A stretch of 64,000 nt of DNA from Sphingomonas sp. R-74633 (GCF_013416555.1 NZ_JACCFG010000001.1:682001-746000); one strand, 5' to 3'. Shown: positions 1 to 8,466, counted from the stretch's first letter. Numbers and translations are program-made. Notes: generated from the sequence alone by a model not told the origin.

Positions 1-495
1 CGCGCCCTTGGCGTCCTCGAACTCGGCGATCATGTTCTTGCCGCCGCCCGAATAGCCCGAGACCGCGTTGACGCTCAGTGGATAGTCGTGCGGCACCAGG
101 CCCGCGCGGACCAGCGGGCGAATCAGCGCCAGGAAGCCGGTGGGGTAGCAGCCGGGGTTGGAGACGCGCGCGGCTTCCGCGATCTGCGCCGCCTGGCCGG
201 GCTCGAGCTCGGGGAAGCCATAGGTCCAGCCATCCGCCACGCGGTGCGCGCTCGACGCGTCGATCACGCGGACCTTGGCCGCCTTGATCATGTCGACCGC
301 TTCGCGCGCCGCGTCGTCGGGCAGGCAGAGAATCACGAAGTCCGCCGAATTGAGCGCATCCTCGCGCTTCGCGGCGTTCTTGCGGTCCTTGTCGCTCAGG
401 ATGATCTGCTCGATCCCCGCCCGGCCATCCAGCCGCTCGCGAATCTCCAGGCCCGTGGTGCCCACGGCGCCGTCGATGAAAACCCGAATCGTCAT
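1..495 (-). CDS. argC: N-acetyl-gamma-glutamyl-phosphate reductase (partial, 3' end outside window)
   Basis: Reduces N-acetylglutamyl phosphate to the semialdehyde in arginine biosynthesis, using NADPH in the cytoplasm. The 165 visible residues start MTIRVFIDGAVGTTG, a Rossmann glycine-rich loop, and carry the catalytic cysteine motif SNPGCYPTG (Cys about 116). The spacing fits the short type-2 ArgC of alphaproteobacteria. The C-terminal part runs off the left edge. The ATG at 493-495 overlaps the TGA of the upstream SH3-domain gene by 4 bp, so the two are probably cotranscribed. Confidence 0.93.
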   Translation of the reverse strand, partial: MTIRVFIDGAVGTTGLEIRERLDGRAGIEQIILSDKDRKNAAKREDALNSADFVILCLPDDAAREAVDMIKAAKVRVIDASSAHRVADGWTYGFPELEPGQAAQIAEAARVSNPGCYPTGFLALIRPLVRAGLVPHDYPLSVNAVSGYSGGGKNMIAEFEDAKGA

Positions 496-875
496 GCCGC
501 AGGCCGCTCCAGCACGCTGGCGGGCACATAGCCGACCAGCTTCTGCCCCGGGACGACACCCCAGGCATGGTCGCCTGCCAGTTCGAGCACTTCGAAGATC
601 TCGCCCTGCTTCAGCTGGGCGAGCACGTCCGAATCGGGCTTGGGACCCGCATGGAGCGCGATGGGAGCGATGATCGAGCGTGGCATAGGTGCAGCATAAT
701 GGGGTGCGAACACCCGATCCGCCAGACGCACGTCTGCCAGGTCACGACGAACGGCATCGACCCTGGGATCGATGGCAACCGAACGACCCTTCAGCGAGAA
801 ACGCTTACGCGCTGGCCCTGCGGGCGACTGGTTCGGCGATGTGCCCCCCAGCGAGGAAATGCCCGAATTCTGCAA
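492..875 (-). CDS. small SH3-domain protein upstream of argC
   Basis: At most 127 residues. The core from about residue 35 (AIDPRVDAVRRDLADVRLAD) resembles the N-terminal SH3 region that precedes the peptidase domain in sphingomonad NlpC/P60 proteins, but no peptidase domain follows. VLAQLKQGEIFEVLE and WGVVPGQKLVGYV look like SH3 strands. No signal peptide is seen. The only conventional start I find is a TTG at 875, inside the 3' end of the MarR gene, so the start is uncertain. The stop overlaps argC by 4 bp. A role in cell-wall binding would be inference only. Confidence 0.7.
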   Translation of the reverse strand: MQNSGISSLGGTSPNQSPAGPARKRFSLKGRSVAIDPRVDAVRRDLADVRLADRVFAPHYAAPMPRSIIAPIALHAGPKPDSDVLAQLKQGEIFEVLELAGDHAWGVVPGQKLVGYVPASVLERPAA

Positions 876-1167
876 GAAACTCTGCCCCTTCCGCGGTCTT
901 GGCGACGAAGATGTTCCGCTTGTCGGTATCGTCGCGCTGGCGGCGCAGATAGCCGAGCGTGCCCAGTCTATTCAAGGCACGTGTCACGACGGGCTTCGAT
1001 ACGTTCAAAGCCCGGGCCAATCCGCGCACGGTGTGAGGGCCGGGATCCAGATAGACGAGCATCAGCAGCGCCATTTGCCTATTGGTCAAGTCCGGTTCGC
1101 CCGATCGCACATAGTCGATCAGCGTGTTCTTCCACGAAGAAAGCGAGCTGTCGGTCATTGCGTTCAC
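805..1167 (-). CDS. MarR-family winged-helix transcriptional regulator
   Basis: A 120-residue protein of MarR type. LTNRQMALLMLVYLDP leads into HTVRGLARALNVSKPVVTRA (recognition helix region, about residues 47-66), followed by a wing strand and the DTDKRNIFV segment typical of MarR wings. The ATG at 1167 is used; a second Met three codons on is an alternative. It is the first gene of the minus-strand run that continues into the SH3 protein and argC. MarR proteins usually sense small aromatic or phenolic ligands; no ligand can be named here. Confidence 0.82.
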   Translation of the reverse strand: MNAMTDSSLSSWKNTLIDYVRSGEPDLTNRQMALLMLVYLDPGPHTVRGLARALNVSKPVVTRALNRLGTLGYLRRQRDDTDKRNIFVAKTAEGAEFLAEFGHFLAGGHIAEPVARRASA

Positions 1168-1363
1168 GGCATATACTCTGTTGTTACGCCCCCGGTACGC
1201 CCGGGTGACTCCTCTTAACGCGCATGAAACGATCCGGTTTCGCTCCGGGTGCGAAATGTTACATCTTTGTTGGGGATGTTGCGCTTCAAGGGGCGAGCCG
1301 GTGGTTGATCGCGGCGGGTTGCTCCCCTATGTGCCGCCTTTCACAAGAGGCCCGCGCACTTTC

Positions 1364-1759
1364 ATGTTCACCTTCCTGCTCGTCATCCAGGCAATCATCG
1401 CGGCGCTGCTCGTGACCGTGATCCTCATGCAGAAGTCGGAAGGCGGCGGCCTTACTTCGAGCGGCAGCCCCTCGGGCCTGATGTCGGCGCGCAGCGCGGC
1501 GGACTTCCTGACGCGCACCACGGCGATTCTCGCAGGCACCTTCATCCTGATGTCGATCGTGCTCGCCTTCATCGCGGCGAGCCGCCACGGCTCGACGATC
1601 GATGCATCGCTCCAGCGCGCCACCCCGGTCACCGCGCCGCAGGCGCTGCCGACCAGCGCACCTCCGGGCGGCGCTCCGTTCGCGCCGACTCAGGGCAACA
1701 GCACGGCTCCGGCCGCGCCGTCGGCCCAGGGCAACAGCGCGGTTCCGCTCGCCCAATAA
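1364..1759 (+). CDS. secG: preprotein translocase subunit SecG
   Basis: Small inner-membrane subunit of the SecYEG channel, 131 residues. Two hydrophobic helices are visible (about 2-20 and 51-74) with the family signature between them: VILMQKSEGGGL and the GLMSARSAADFLTRTT loop. The C-terminal tail is Pro/Ala/Gln-rich, as is common in alphaproteobacteria. The start is the ATG directly before FTFLLVIQ; the same frame is open upstream but that stretch is not SecG-like. pyrG follows after 104 bp, a frequent order in this lineage. A GC-rich palindrome (1767-1785) lies between them. Confidence 0.93.
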   Translation: MFTFLLVIQAIIAALLVTVILMQKSEGGGLTSSGSPSGLMSARSAADFLTRTTAILAGTFILMSIVLAFIAASRHGSTIDASLQRATPVTAPQALPTSAPPGGAPFAPTQGNSTAPAAPSAQGNSAVPLAQ

Positions 1760-1863
1760 TCCGCCGACCCGGGCTGAACCCGGGTTCGTCCACAAAAATA
1801 GTGCCCGGTGGCGTGATTCGCACGCTTCCGGCGCGCGTCCATTCACGTTAGGCGTTTTCTCCC

Positions 1864-3501
1864 ATGGCGCGGTATATCTTCATCACCGGCGGCGTGGTCT
1901 CCTCGCTTGGCAAGGGTCTCATGGCAGCGAGCCTCGCGGCTCTGCTCCAGGCTCGAGGCTATCGGGTCCGCATCCGCAAGTTCGATCCCTATCTCAATGT
2001 CGATCCCGGCACGATGTCGCCGCACCAGCATGGTGAGGTCTACGTCACCGACGACGGCGCCGAGACCGATCTCGACCTGGGGCATTACGAGCGCTTCACC
2101 GGCGTCGCCTCGCGCCAGAGCGACAACATCACGTCGGGCCGGATCTACAAGACGATCATCGAGCGCGAGCGCCGCGGCGACTATCTCGGCGCCACCGTCC
2201 AGGTGATCCCGCACGTCACCGATGCGATCAAGGTCTTCGCCCAGGCGGATACCGAGGATCTCGATTTCGTCCTGTGCGAGATCGGCGGCACCGTCGGCGA
2301 CATCGAGTCGCTGCCCTTCGTCGAGGCGATTCGCCAGCTCAGGAACGATCTCGGCCGCGGCAACTCGGTCAGCGTTCACCTGACGCTCGTGCCCTACATC
2401 GCCGCCGCCGGCGAGCTGAAGACCAAGCCGACCCAGCACAGCGTCCGCGAGCTCGCCTCGCTCGGCGTCCATGCCGACGTCATCGTCTGCCGCAGCGAGA
2501 AGCCGCTGCCGGAGAGCGACCGCGCCAAGATCGCCTTGTTCTGCAACGTCCCGGCCTCGTCGGTCATCCCCGCGCTCGATGCCAAGAGCATCTACGGCGT
2601 GCCGCTCCAATATCATGCCGAGGGACTCGACATCGAAGTGCTCCGCGCCTTCGGCATCGAAGTCGCCGAGGGTTCGCCCGATCTCACCCGCTGGGAGCAG
2701 ATTCTCGATCGCATCGAGAACCCCGAGGGCGAAGTCACGATCGGCGTGGTCGGCAAATATATGGGCGTGCCTGACGCCTATAAGTCGCTCACCGAGGCGC
2801 TCACCCATGGCGGCATTGCCAACCGCGTGAAGGTCAACATCCGCTGGATCGACGCCGAATTGTTCGAACAGGACGATGAGGAAGAAATCACCGCGCAGCT
2901 CGAGCCGCTGCACGGCATCCTCGTCCCCGGCGGCTTTGGCGAGCGCGGCAGCGAGGGCAAGATCGCCGGCGTCAAGTTCGCCCGCGAGCGCAACGTGCCG
3001 TTCTTCGGCATCTGCCTCGGCATGCAGATGGCGTGCATCGAGGGTGCGCGGGCAGGGGGCGTCACCGATGCCTCGACCACCGAATTCGGCCCGACGCAGG
3101 AGCCGGTGGTCGGCATGATCACCGAATGGATGACCTCGGACGGCCTGCAGAAGCGCGAGGAAGGCGGCGATCTCGGCGGCACAATGCGCCTCGGCGCCTA
3201 TACCGCGAAGCTCGGCGGCAACTCGGTCGTCAGCTCGATCTACGGCGCCGACGAGATCAGCGAGCGCCACCGCCACCGCTACGAAGTCAACACCGCCTAC
3301 AAGCCGGTGCTCGAGGCAGGCGGCCTGGTCTTCTCCGGCATGTCGCCCGACGGTGCGCTGCCCGAGATCGTCGAGCGGCCCGACCATCCCTGGTTCGTCG
3401 GCGTGCAGTTCCACCCGGAACTCAAGTCAAAGCCCTTCGAACCGCACCCGCTCTTCGCCGGCTTCATCGAAGCCGCGGTTCGGCAGAGCCGGCTGGTCTG
3501 A
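1864..3501 (+). CDS. pyrG: CTP synthase
   Basis: Converts UTP to CTP with ATP and glutamine. The protein is full length at 545 residues. It has the N-terminal synthetase domain, starting [17 protein letters not shown], and a C-terminal class I glutamine amidotransferase domain with PGGFGERG, the nucleophile motif [11 protein letters not shown] (Cys about 384) and the FHPE motif near the end. Essential housekeeping enzyme of pyrimidine metabolism. It lies downstream of secG on the same strand and is followed by palindromic repeats rather than an obvious terminator. Confidence 0.98.
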   Translation: MARYIFITGGVVSSLGKGLMAASLAALLQARGYRVRIRKFDPYLNVDPGTMSPHQHGEVYVTDDGAETDLDLGHYERFTGVASRQSDNITSGRIYKTIIERERRGDYLGATVQVIPHVTDAIKVFAQADTEDLDFVLCEIGGTVGDIESLPFVEAIRQLRNDLGRGNSVSVHLTLVPYIAAAGELKTKPTQHSVRELASLGVHADVIVCRSEKPLPESDRAKIALFCNVPASSVIPALDAKSIYGVPLQYHAEGLDIEVLRAFGIEVAEGSPDLTRWEQILDRIENPEGEVTIGVVGKYMGVPDAYKSLTEALTHGGIANRVKVNIRWIDAELFEQDDEEEITAQLEPLHGILVPGGFGERGSEGKIAGVKFARERNVPFFGICLGMQMACIEGARAGGVTDASTTEFGPTQEPVVGMITEWMTSDGLQKREEGGDLGGTMRLGAYTAKLGGNSVVSSIYGADEISERHRHRYEVNTAYKPVLEAGGLVFSGMSPDGALPEIVERPDHPWFVGVQFHPELKSKPFEPHPLFAGFIEAAVRQSRLV

Positions 3502-3510
3502 ACCGATACC

Positions 3511-3598
3511 CAAGCTGATCCCCGGCGAAGGCCGGGGCCCAGGGTTTCTCTGCCGTGTCGTTTGCAACTCTGGGCCCCGGCTTTCGCCGGGGAACTGG
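3511..3598. repeat. palindromic repeat element, copy 1 (paired hairpins)
   Basis: Two inverted copies of a GC-rich hairpin: CCCCGGC-GAAG-GCCGGGG at 3520-3537 and the reverse-oriented one at 3575-3592 (loop TTTC). Both are flanked by a CCCAG-type motif facing inward. The interior is shorter than in the copies at 4221 and 6185. It sits just after pyrG. Confidence 0.85.
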
Positions 3599-3645
3599 AA
3601 GATATGAACGCCCCGCGCTAAGCCCCTGCGAAAAGGGGCCATTGC

Positions 3646-4209
3646 ATGTCGGATTTCGAGTTCATCTTCGCGCTGTACGGCCTGTTGCTCGGCCTGTCGC
3701 TCGCCGAAGTGCTGGGCGGGCTCGCCCGCGCGATCGAGGCACGGCTGCGGCCCGGGTCCACCGTCCGCATCGGCTGGCTCACCCCGCTGCTCGGCGCCTT
3801 CGTTCTGCTCGACCTGCTGTCCTTCTGGCAGGCCGCCTGGGTGGTGCGCGATACCGTGCTCGTCTCGGGCAAGGCGCTGATGGCGATCACCGCCTTTGCC
3901 GGTGCCTATTATCTCGCCGCGCACCTCGTCTTCCCGCGCGACGTCGAGAACCAGCCCGATTTCGACGCGCATTTCTTCCGCGTCCGCCGCGTCATCATCG
4001 GCGTGCTGGTCGCACTGCTCATCTGCCAGCTCGGCTTGTACGCCAGCCTGCCGACGATCGCCCCGCACCTCCTGCGCCCGCTGGCCCTCGGCCTCGTCGC
4101 GATCCTGCTGCTGCTGATGGGGGCGGCGATGTTCGTGCCGACCGAGCGGTGGGCGCGCGTGGTGATGCTCGCCCTCGTCGCGCGCTATGTGGTGGTGTAC
4201 CTGCTCTAG
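3646..4209 (+). CDS. hypothetical integral membrane protein
   Basis: A 187-residue protein I do not recognise by family. It is strongly hydrophobic, with about five to six candidate membrane helices: residues 2-20 (FEFIFALYGLLLGLSLAEV), 43-63, 71-90, about 113-133, 140-160 and 167-187. It has no signal peptide and no catalytic motif I can see. It lies between two palindromic repeat elements with no close operon partner. SD-like AAAAGGGG precedes the ATG. Confidence 0.7.
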   Translation: MSDFEFIFALYGLLLGLSLAEVLGGLARAIEARLRPGSTVRIGWLTPLLGAFVLLDLLSFWQAAWVVRDTVLVSGKALMAITAFAGAYYLAAHLVFPRDVENQPDFDAHFFRVRRVIIGVLVALLICQLGLYASLPTIAPHLLRPLALGLVAILLLLMGAAMFVPTERWARVVMLALVARYVVVYLL

Positions 4210-4220
4210 GTTGCATGCTC

Positions 4221-4328
4221 GAAGCTGATCCCCGGCGAAGGCCGGGGCCCAGTCTCGGCGTCTCTGGTTAGGCGGTCGAACCCCTCGAACGACATTGCAG
4301 CTGGGCCCCGGCCTTCGCCGGGGAACTA
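4221..4328. repeat. palindromic repeat element, copy 2 (MITE-like, about 105 bp)
   Basis: Terminal inverted hairpins CCCCGGC-GAAG-GCCGGGG-CCCAG face each other across a roughly 55-bp interior. That interior is clearly alignable with the copy at 6185-6282; both contain CTGGTTAGGCG and CTCGAACGACAT. The right end overlaps the stop codon of the downstream minus-strand regulator gene. Confidence 0.88.
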
Positions 4329-5174
4329 TGAGCCCTTCGCCTCCACCGCCGCCCGCACCTTCGCCGCCACCTCCGCCGTGGCGGGATTGTAGATCATCAG
4401 GTTGAGCTCCGGCCGCCCCTCCACCGCGAAGGTCGAGAATTCCAGCGTGATCGGCCCCAGCACCGGATGCCGCAGCCGCTTCACGCCGTCGCCCGGATAG
4501 CCGACGACATCATTGCTCTGCCACAGCGCCGCGAACTCGGCGCTGGTCCGGCTGAGCTCCTCGACCAGCGCGCTGATCTCGTGCGAGGCGCCCGCCCGCG
4601 TCACGTCCGCCCGGAACGCCGCGACGAGATAGCGCGCCACGCTCATCCAGTCCTCCTGCGCCGCCTGGGTCGCCGAATCGGAGAACATCCGCCGCAGCAC
4701 GTTACGCTCGGCCGGCGCCACCGTGCCATAATCGGTGAGCGCCACGGCCGCCGCGCGGTTCCACGCGACCACGTCCCAGGTCGCCGTGCGGATCATCGCC
4801 GGGACGAACTCCATTGCGTCGAGCACCCGTTGCAGCCGCGGCGAAATCCCCTCGCCACCGCGATAGCGGGCCTCGGGCGGGTGCCCGAAGGCGAGCATGT
4901 AAAGATGCTCGCGCTCGGGCTCGGTCAGCATCATGCCGCTCGCGATCCGGTCGAGCACATCGGCCGAGGGCGCGCCGCCGCGGCCCTGTTCGAGCCAGGT
5001 GTACCAGGTCGGGCTGATGTTCGATCGCTGCGCCACTTCCTCGCGCCGCAGCCCCGGCGTCCGCCGCCGCCCGCTCCCGAACCCGAAGCTCGCCGGATCG
5101 AGCCGCGTGCGCCGGTCGCGCAGGAACCTGCCCAGGGGGGTGCCGATCTCTTCCATGCCGATCCTGTTGGTCAT
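4326..5174 (-). CDS. XRE-type regulator with MmyB-like ligand-binding domain
   Basis: A 282-residue protein. The N-terminal helix-turn-helix (about 12-75) contains LGRFLRDRRTRLDP and GLRREEVAQRSNISPTWYTW, the hallmark of the MmyB family. A C-terminal PAS-like domain (about 105-275) carries VVAWNRAA and LNLMIYNP. In this family the C-terminal domain is thought to bind a fatty-acid-like ligand. The gene is divergent from an NAD(P)-binding epimerase-like gene with an 83-bp shared promoter region, an arrangement in which the regulator often controls its neighbour. The TAG stop lies in the edge of a palindromic repeat. Confidence 0.9.
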   Translation of the reverse strand: MTNRIGMEEIGTPLGRFLRDRRTRLDPASFGFGSGRRRTPGLRREEVAQRSNISPTWYTWLEQGRGGAPSADVLDRIASGMMLTEPEREHLYMLAFGHPPEARYRGGEGISPRLQRVLDAMEFVPAMIRTATWDVVAWNRAAAVALTDYGTVAPAERNVLRRMFSDSATQAAQEDWMSVARYLVAAFRADVTRAGASHEISALVEELSRTSAEFAALWQSNDVVGYPGDGVKRLRHPVLGPITLEFSTFAVEGRPELNLMIYNPATAEVAAKVRAAVEAKGS

Positions 5175-5256
5175 TATACTAGGATAAGGTCACTACTTTA
5201 ACAGGAAGAGCGCCAGTCCCACAACAGTCTTCGAACGACAAAACGGAGTTTGTCCC

Positions 5257-6162
5257 ATGCGTGTTTTCCTCACCGGCGCCACCGGCTTCATCGGTTCGCG
5301 AATCGTCCCCGAGCTGCTCGCCGCCGGCCACCAGGTGCTCGGCCTCACTCGATCGGACGCCGGCGCCGCCGCGCTCGAGGCGCAGGGCGCACAGGTCCAT
5401 CGCGGCACGCTCGAGGATCCCGCCAGCCTCGCCGCGGGCGCGGCACAGGCGGACGCGGTGATCCACACCGCCTTCGATCACGACTTCGCCAACTTCGTCG
5501 CCAATTGCGAGAAGGACCGCGCCGTCCTCGAGGCGATGGGCGAAGCGCTCAAGGGCAGCGACCGCCCGCTGATCCTCACCTCGGGCACCGGCATGGGCGG
5601 CGTCGGCCATGGCAAGCTCGCCGACGAGGACGTGTTCGACGACAGCCACCCCAATCCGCGCATCCTTTCCGAGCTGACTGGCCAGAAGCTGCTCGACGCC
5701 GGCCTCGACATTCGCGTCGTCCGCCTGCCGCAGGTGCACGATCCGGTCCGCCAAGGCCTGATCAGCCCCTATGTCCAAATCGCGGGCGAGAAGGGCGTCG
5801 CCGCCTATATCGGCGATGGCGCCAATCGCTGGCCCGCGGCGCATGTCGATGACGTGGCCAGGCTCTATGTCCTCGCGCTCGACAAGGGCACGAAGGGCGC
5901 GCGCTATAATGCGGTCGCCGAGGAAGGCGTCACCGCCCGCACGATCGCCGAAGCCGTCGCCGCCGGGCTGGACGTGCCGGCCCGTTCGCTCACGCCCGAG
6001 GAGGCCGGCACGCATTTCGGCTGGCTCGCGATGTTCATCGCCCTCGACATGCCCGCCTCGAGCGCCAAGACCCGCCAGCGCCTCGGTTGGCAGCCGACCG
6101 GTCCGGGCCTGATCGAGGACCTGCGTGCGATGGATTATGCGGTGCCGCTCAAGCCCTGGTAA
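5257..6162 (+). CDS. NAD(P)-dependent epimerase/dehydratase-like (extended SDR) protein
   Basis: A 301-residue protein with the Rossmann fingerprint GATGFIGSR at residues 7-15 and an AHVDDVARLYVLALDKG segment typical of extended SDRs. I do not see a clean YxxxK catalytic pair; at the expected position the sequence reads SELTGQK. It may therefore be an atypical SDR that binds a dinucleotide without classic oxidoreductase chemistry. It is divergent from the MmyB-type regulator. The substrate is unknown. Confidence 0.87.
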   Translation: MRVFLTGATGFIGSRIVPELLAAGHQVLGLTRSDAGAAALEAQGAQVHRGTLEDPASLAAGAAQADAVIHTAFDHDFANFVANCEKDRAVLEAMGEALKGSDRPLILTSGTGMGGVGHGKLADEDVFDDSHPNPRILSELTGQKLLDAGLDIRVVRLPQVHDPVRQGLISPYVQIAGEKGVAAYIGDGANRWPAAHVDDVARLYVLALDKGTKGARYNAVAEEGVTARTIAEAVAAGLDVPARSLTPEEAGTHFGWLAMFIALDMPASSAKTRQRLGWQPTGPGLIEDLRAMDYAVPLKPW

Positions 6163-6184
6163 GCCGCGGCACTTTCTTTCTTGG

Positions 6185-6282
6185 TTCCCCGGCGAAGGCC
6201 GGGGCCCAGTCTCGGCGCATCTGGTTAGGCGCGGGAACCTCTCGAACGACATCGCAACTGGGCCCCGGCCTTCGCCGGGGAG
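6185..6282. repeat. palindromic repeat element, copy 3 (MITE-like, about 98 bp)
   Basis: Inverted terminal hairpins at 6187-6204 and 6263-6280 (stem CCCCGGC/GCCGGGG, loop GAAG or its complement). The interior is roughly 80% alike to that of the copy at 4221-4328 by eye. It lies between the convergent ends of the SDR gene and the GFA gene. Confidence 0.88.
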
Positions 6283-6289
6283 CAACTAA

Positions 6290-6700
6290 TCAGGGTTCAG
6301 CCCGCCCTAGTCCTCGCTCCGCCCCACGCCCTTCCCGATCGCGCACATAATGATGCGCAAGCGGGAAGGGCGGCAGCCAGCTTTCGCGCCGCACCGTCCA
6401 GTTCTCATAGCTCGGCACGAACTGGTCCGGCGTATCCAGTGACCCCAGCGTCACTTCGATCTCGTCGCCATAGCGCGCAAACACCGACGAGCCGCAGACC
6501 GGACAGAAGCAGCGCCCCTTATAGTCGCGCGTCTCGCCGGTGATCGTCACGGCGTCCTCCGGGAAGATCGCCGCGGCATAGAACAGCGCGCCGTGATGCT
6601 TGCGGCAGTCGAGGCAGTGGCACAGCCCGACCCGGTACGGCTCGCCGGCCGCCTCGATCCGCACCGCGCCGCACAGGCAGCCGCCGCTATGTGTTTCCAT
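6290..6700 (-). CDS. GFA-family (glutathione-dependent formaldehyde-activating-like) zinc protein
   Basis: A 136-residue protein with the GFA fold cysteines: GGCLCGAVR (residues 6-14), CHCLDCRKHHGA (about 27-38) and FCPVCGSSVF. These bind zinc in the family. The name comes from the Gfa enzyme, but most members, including short ones like this, have no proven substrate. The start is the ATG followed by ETHSGG; the frame is open far upstream but only this start gives a normal family length. Confidence 0.88.
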   Translation of the reverse strand: METHSGGCLCGAVRIEAAGEPYRVGLCHCLDCRKHHGALFYAAAIFPEDAVTITGETRDYKGRCFCPVCGSSVFARYGDEIEVTLGSLDTPDQFVPSYENWTVRRESWLPPFPLAHHYVRDREGRGAERGLGRAEP

Positions 6701-6802
6701 GCCTGGCCTCCTCCATACGCTATGGTCGCCGATGTTCACGCGGAACGCTTTGGCGCGGGAAAACGCTTCCAAAACCCGTCCCGTTTCGATTAGCGAGCCC
6801 GC

Positions 6803-7435
6803 ATGCGTATCCTTGTCGCCCTCCTCGCGCTCTGCCTCACTGCCGCCGCCGCTCCACAGGAGCCCGGCACGATCCGCGTGCGTCTGGTCACTTCGGCCGG
6901 GAATATTGTCGTCGCGCTGGATGCGAAGCACGCGCCGAAGACGGTCGCCAATTTCATGGCCTATGTCGACGATGGCCGGCTGGAGAAGACGGAATTCTAC
7001 CGCTCGGCGCGGCGCAAGGGCGATCCCACGCACGGCTTTGTCCAGGGCGGGATCGGCACCGATGCGCGGCGGATGCTGCCCTCGGTGCCGCTCGAATCGA
7101 CCGAAGTGACCGGACTGAAGCATCTGGACGGCACGATCTCGATGGCGCACGGCCCCAACCCGGACGGCGCCAATTGCAACTTCTCGATCATGGTCGGCCC
7201 CAACCCCGGGCTCGACGCGCGCGGCCAGTTCCGCGGCTTTGCGGCGTTCGGCAAGATCGTCTCGGGCATGGACGTGGTGAAGCGCATCCTGGCGCTCCCC
7301 ACCGGCGGTGGCCGCGATGCGATGAAGGACCAGATGATCCTCCAACCGGTCAGGATCCTCCGCGCAGAGCGGCTCGACGGCGTGGCCAAGCCTACCGGCC
7401 GCGTGAAGCCCTGGCTGATCGGCGCCGGCCGCTAG
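6803..7435 (+). CDS. cyclophilin-type peptidyl-prolyl isomerase, exported
   Basis: A 210-residue protein with an N-terminal signal peptide (MRILVALLALCLTAAAA). The cyclophilin domain follows from about residue 24: VRLVTSAGNIVVALD, the APKTVANF helix, TEFYRSAR in place of the canonical FHR active-site strand, FVQGG, and the GTISMA and ANCNFSIMVG strands. It should catalyse proline cis-trans isomerisation in the periplasm. The Arg/Phe positions of the active site are only partly conserved, so activity is likely but not certain. It faces the Hsp20 gene convergently. Confidence 0.88.
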   Translation: MRILVALLALCLTAAAAPQEPGTIRVRLVTSAGNIVVALDAKHAPKTVANFMAYVDDGRLEKTEFYRSARRKGDPTHGFVQGGIGTDARRMLPSVPLESTEVTGLKHLDGTISMAHGPNPDGANCNFSIMVGPNPGLDARGQFRGFAAFGKIVSGMDVVKRILALPTGGGRDAMKDQMILQPVRILRAERLDGVAKPTGRVKPWLIGAGR

Positions 7436-7751
7436 GGGCCTTTCCTACACGCCAATGTTCCACTAATGTTCCAGCGTCCCGCAAGGGCCGCTCTTTGAAC
7501 CGGTGAAAGCAGCAATGTGAACTTCGGGCGTCCGAAGTGTCTGGGCGTGCATCCTTCCGCACTCCCGGGAGCGATACGTGAGCGCGCCGCGAAACCCTGC
7601 CAGGCCGCAAAGCTAGCAAACATCCGCGTACGAAAGTGTCCGAAAGTGTCTGAATCATGCGGATACACAAAGGGCGCCCGAACCATGGTCCAGGCGCCCC
7701 CCGCTGCGACGTCCAAAGGGAGGAAGACGTCGCGAGCCGTGGTGGGTGGTG
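7436..7751. other. gene-free stretch with several perfect hairpins
   Basis: No supported gene. Seen here: a perfect 6-bp hairpin CTTCGG-GCGT-CCGAAG (7522-7537), a tandem CGAAAGTGTC repeat (about 7631-7650), the terminator at 7672-7700, and a perfect 8-bp inverted repeat GCGACGTC/GACGTCGC (7706-7713, 7726-7733) next to the Hsp20 stop codon. Confidence 0.6.
7666..7700 (-). terminator. probable intrinsic terminator downstream of hsp20
   Basis: Read on the minus strand, GGGCGCC and GGCGCCC form a 7-bp stem around a 14-nt loop and are followed by TTTGTGT. It is placed about 50 bp beyond the Hsp20 stop codon. Confidence 0.65.
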
Positions 7752-8222
7752 TCAGGCGGCGTCCGCCTCGCGATGCTCGATCGGGCTCGGCTGGCCGGCG
7801 CCGTTCACTGCGATCTTCTTCGGCTTCATCGCCTCGGGCACTTCGCGGACCAGCTCGACCACGAGCAACCCGTCGGCCAGATCGGCGCGCTCGACGCGGA
7901 CGAAGTCGGCCAGTTCGAATCGGCGCTCGAAGCTGCGGTTGGCGATGCCCAGGTGCAGATAGGCGCCTTGGTTGTTCTCGTTCTCCTCGCGCTTCTTGCC
8001 GGCCACCTGCAGCAGATTCTGCTGCGCGGTGATGTCGATCTCGTCGGGCTTGAAACCGGCGACGGCGAGGGTGATCCGGTAGCGGTCCTCGGCGATGCGC
8101 TCGAGGTTGAACGGGGGATAATTCTCGGATGCCTGCTGGCGGGCGCTGGCCTCGAGCAGGTCGAACAGCCGGTCGAAACCGATCGTCGAGCGGCGGAAGG
8201 GAGTGAAGTCGAACTGGCGCAT
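7752..8222 (-). CDS. Hsp20/alpha-crystallin family small heat-shock protein
   Basis: A 156-residue ATP-independent holdase chaperone. It starts MRQFDFTPFRRSTIGFDRLF, the usual N-terminus of IbpA-like proteins, and the alpha-crystallin domain spans about residues 40-130 (YRITLAVAGFKPDEIDI, GIANRSFERRFELAD, ADGLLVVELVREVP). The start is the ATG at 8222 with SD GAAGG (8230-8234). The 5' leader resembles a ROSE thermometer. The C-terminal tail has no clear IxI motif, although KKIAV is close. Confidence 0.93.
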   Translation of the reverse strand: MRQFDFTPFRRSTIGFDRLFDLLEASARQQASENYPPFNLERIAEDRYRITLAVAGFKPDEIDITAQQNLLQVAGKKREENENNQGAYLHLGIANRSFERRFELADFVRVERADLADGLLVVELVREVPEAMKPKKIAVNGAGQPSPIEHREADAA

Positions 8223-8300
8223 ATCAAGACCTTCGTGAAGCGAATTGATCGATGTCCACGGCGCCCGGACAGCCCGCGACGCCGCGGTTTTTCGCGGCCC
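8223..8300 (-). promoter_or_regulatory. candidate ROSE-like RNA thermometer in the hsp20 leader
   Basis: The minus-strand leader has TCGCT (complement of 8239-8243) just upstream of the Shine-Dalgarno GAAGG (complement of 8230-8234). TCGCT fits the UYGCU anti-SD motif of ROSE elements, and pairing with the SD would include the expected G-G opposition. GC-rich inverted segments lie further upstream. ROSE elements are known 5' of alphaproteobacterial hsp20 genes; the assignment here rests on motif and position only. Confidence 0.5.
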
Positions 8301-8466
8301 GTTACGGCGCCGCTTGATACAGATTGTGTTGGATCGGGTGGCTTTCAAGTGCGCCGAAACGAGGGCGCGGCGCGGCGGTCAACCGCGGCTAGGGATCGCT
8401 AAACATCTCCTTGTTCGCTAATGTCCACCAAATCAGTGGAGATTAAGTGCAACACGGCCAAAGGGG

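Noticed and set aside
1843-3414. 523-codon open frame antisense to pyrG
   Set aside because: Mirror of a high-GC gene with strong codon bias; residue composition is Arg/Asp/Ala/Leu-rich without a recognisable domain.
6700-7345. Long N-terminal extension of the GFA protein
   Set aside because: It is antisense to the cyclophilin gene and crosses its promoter; GFA proteins start just before the first CxC motif.
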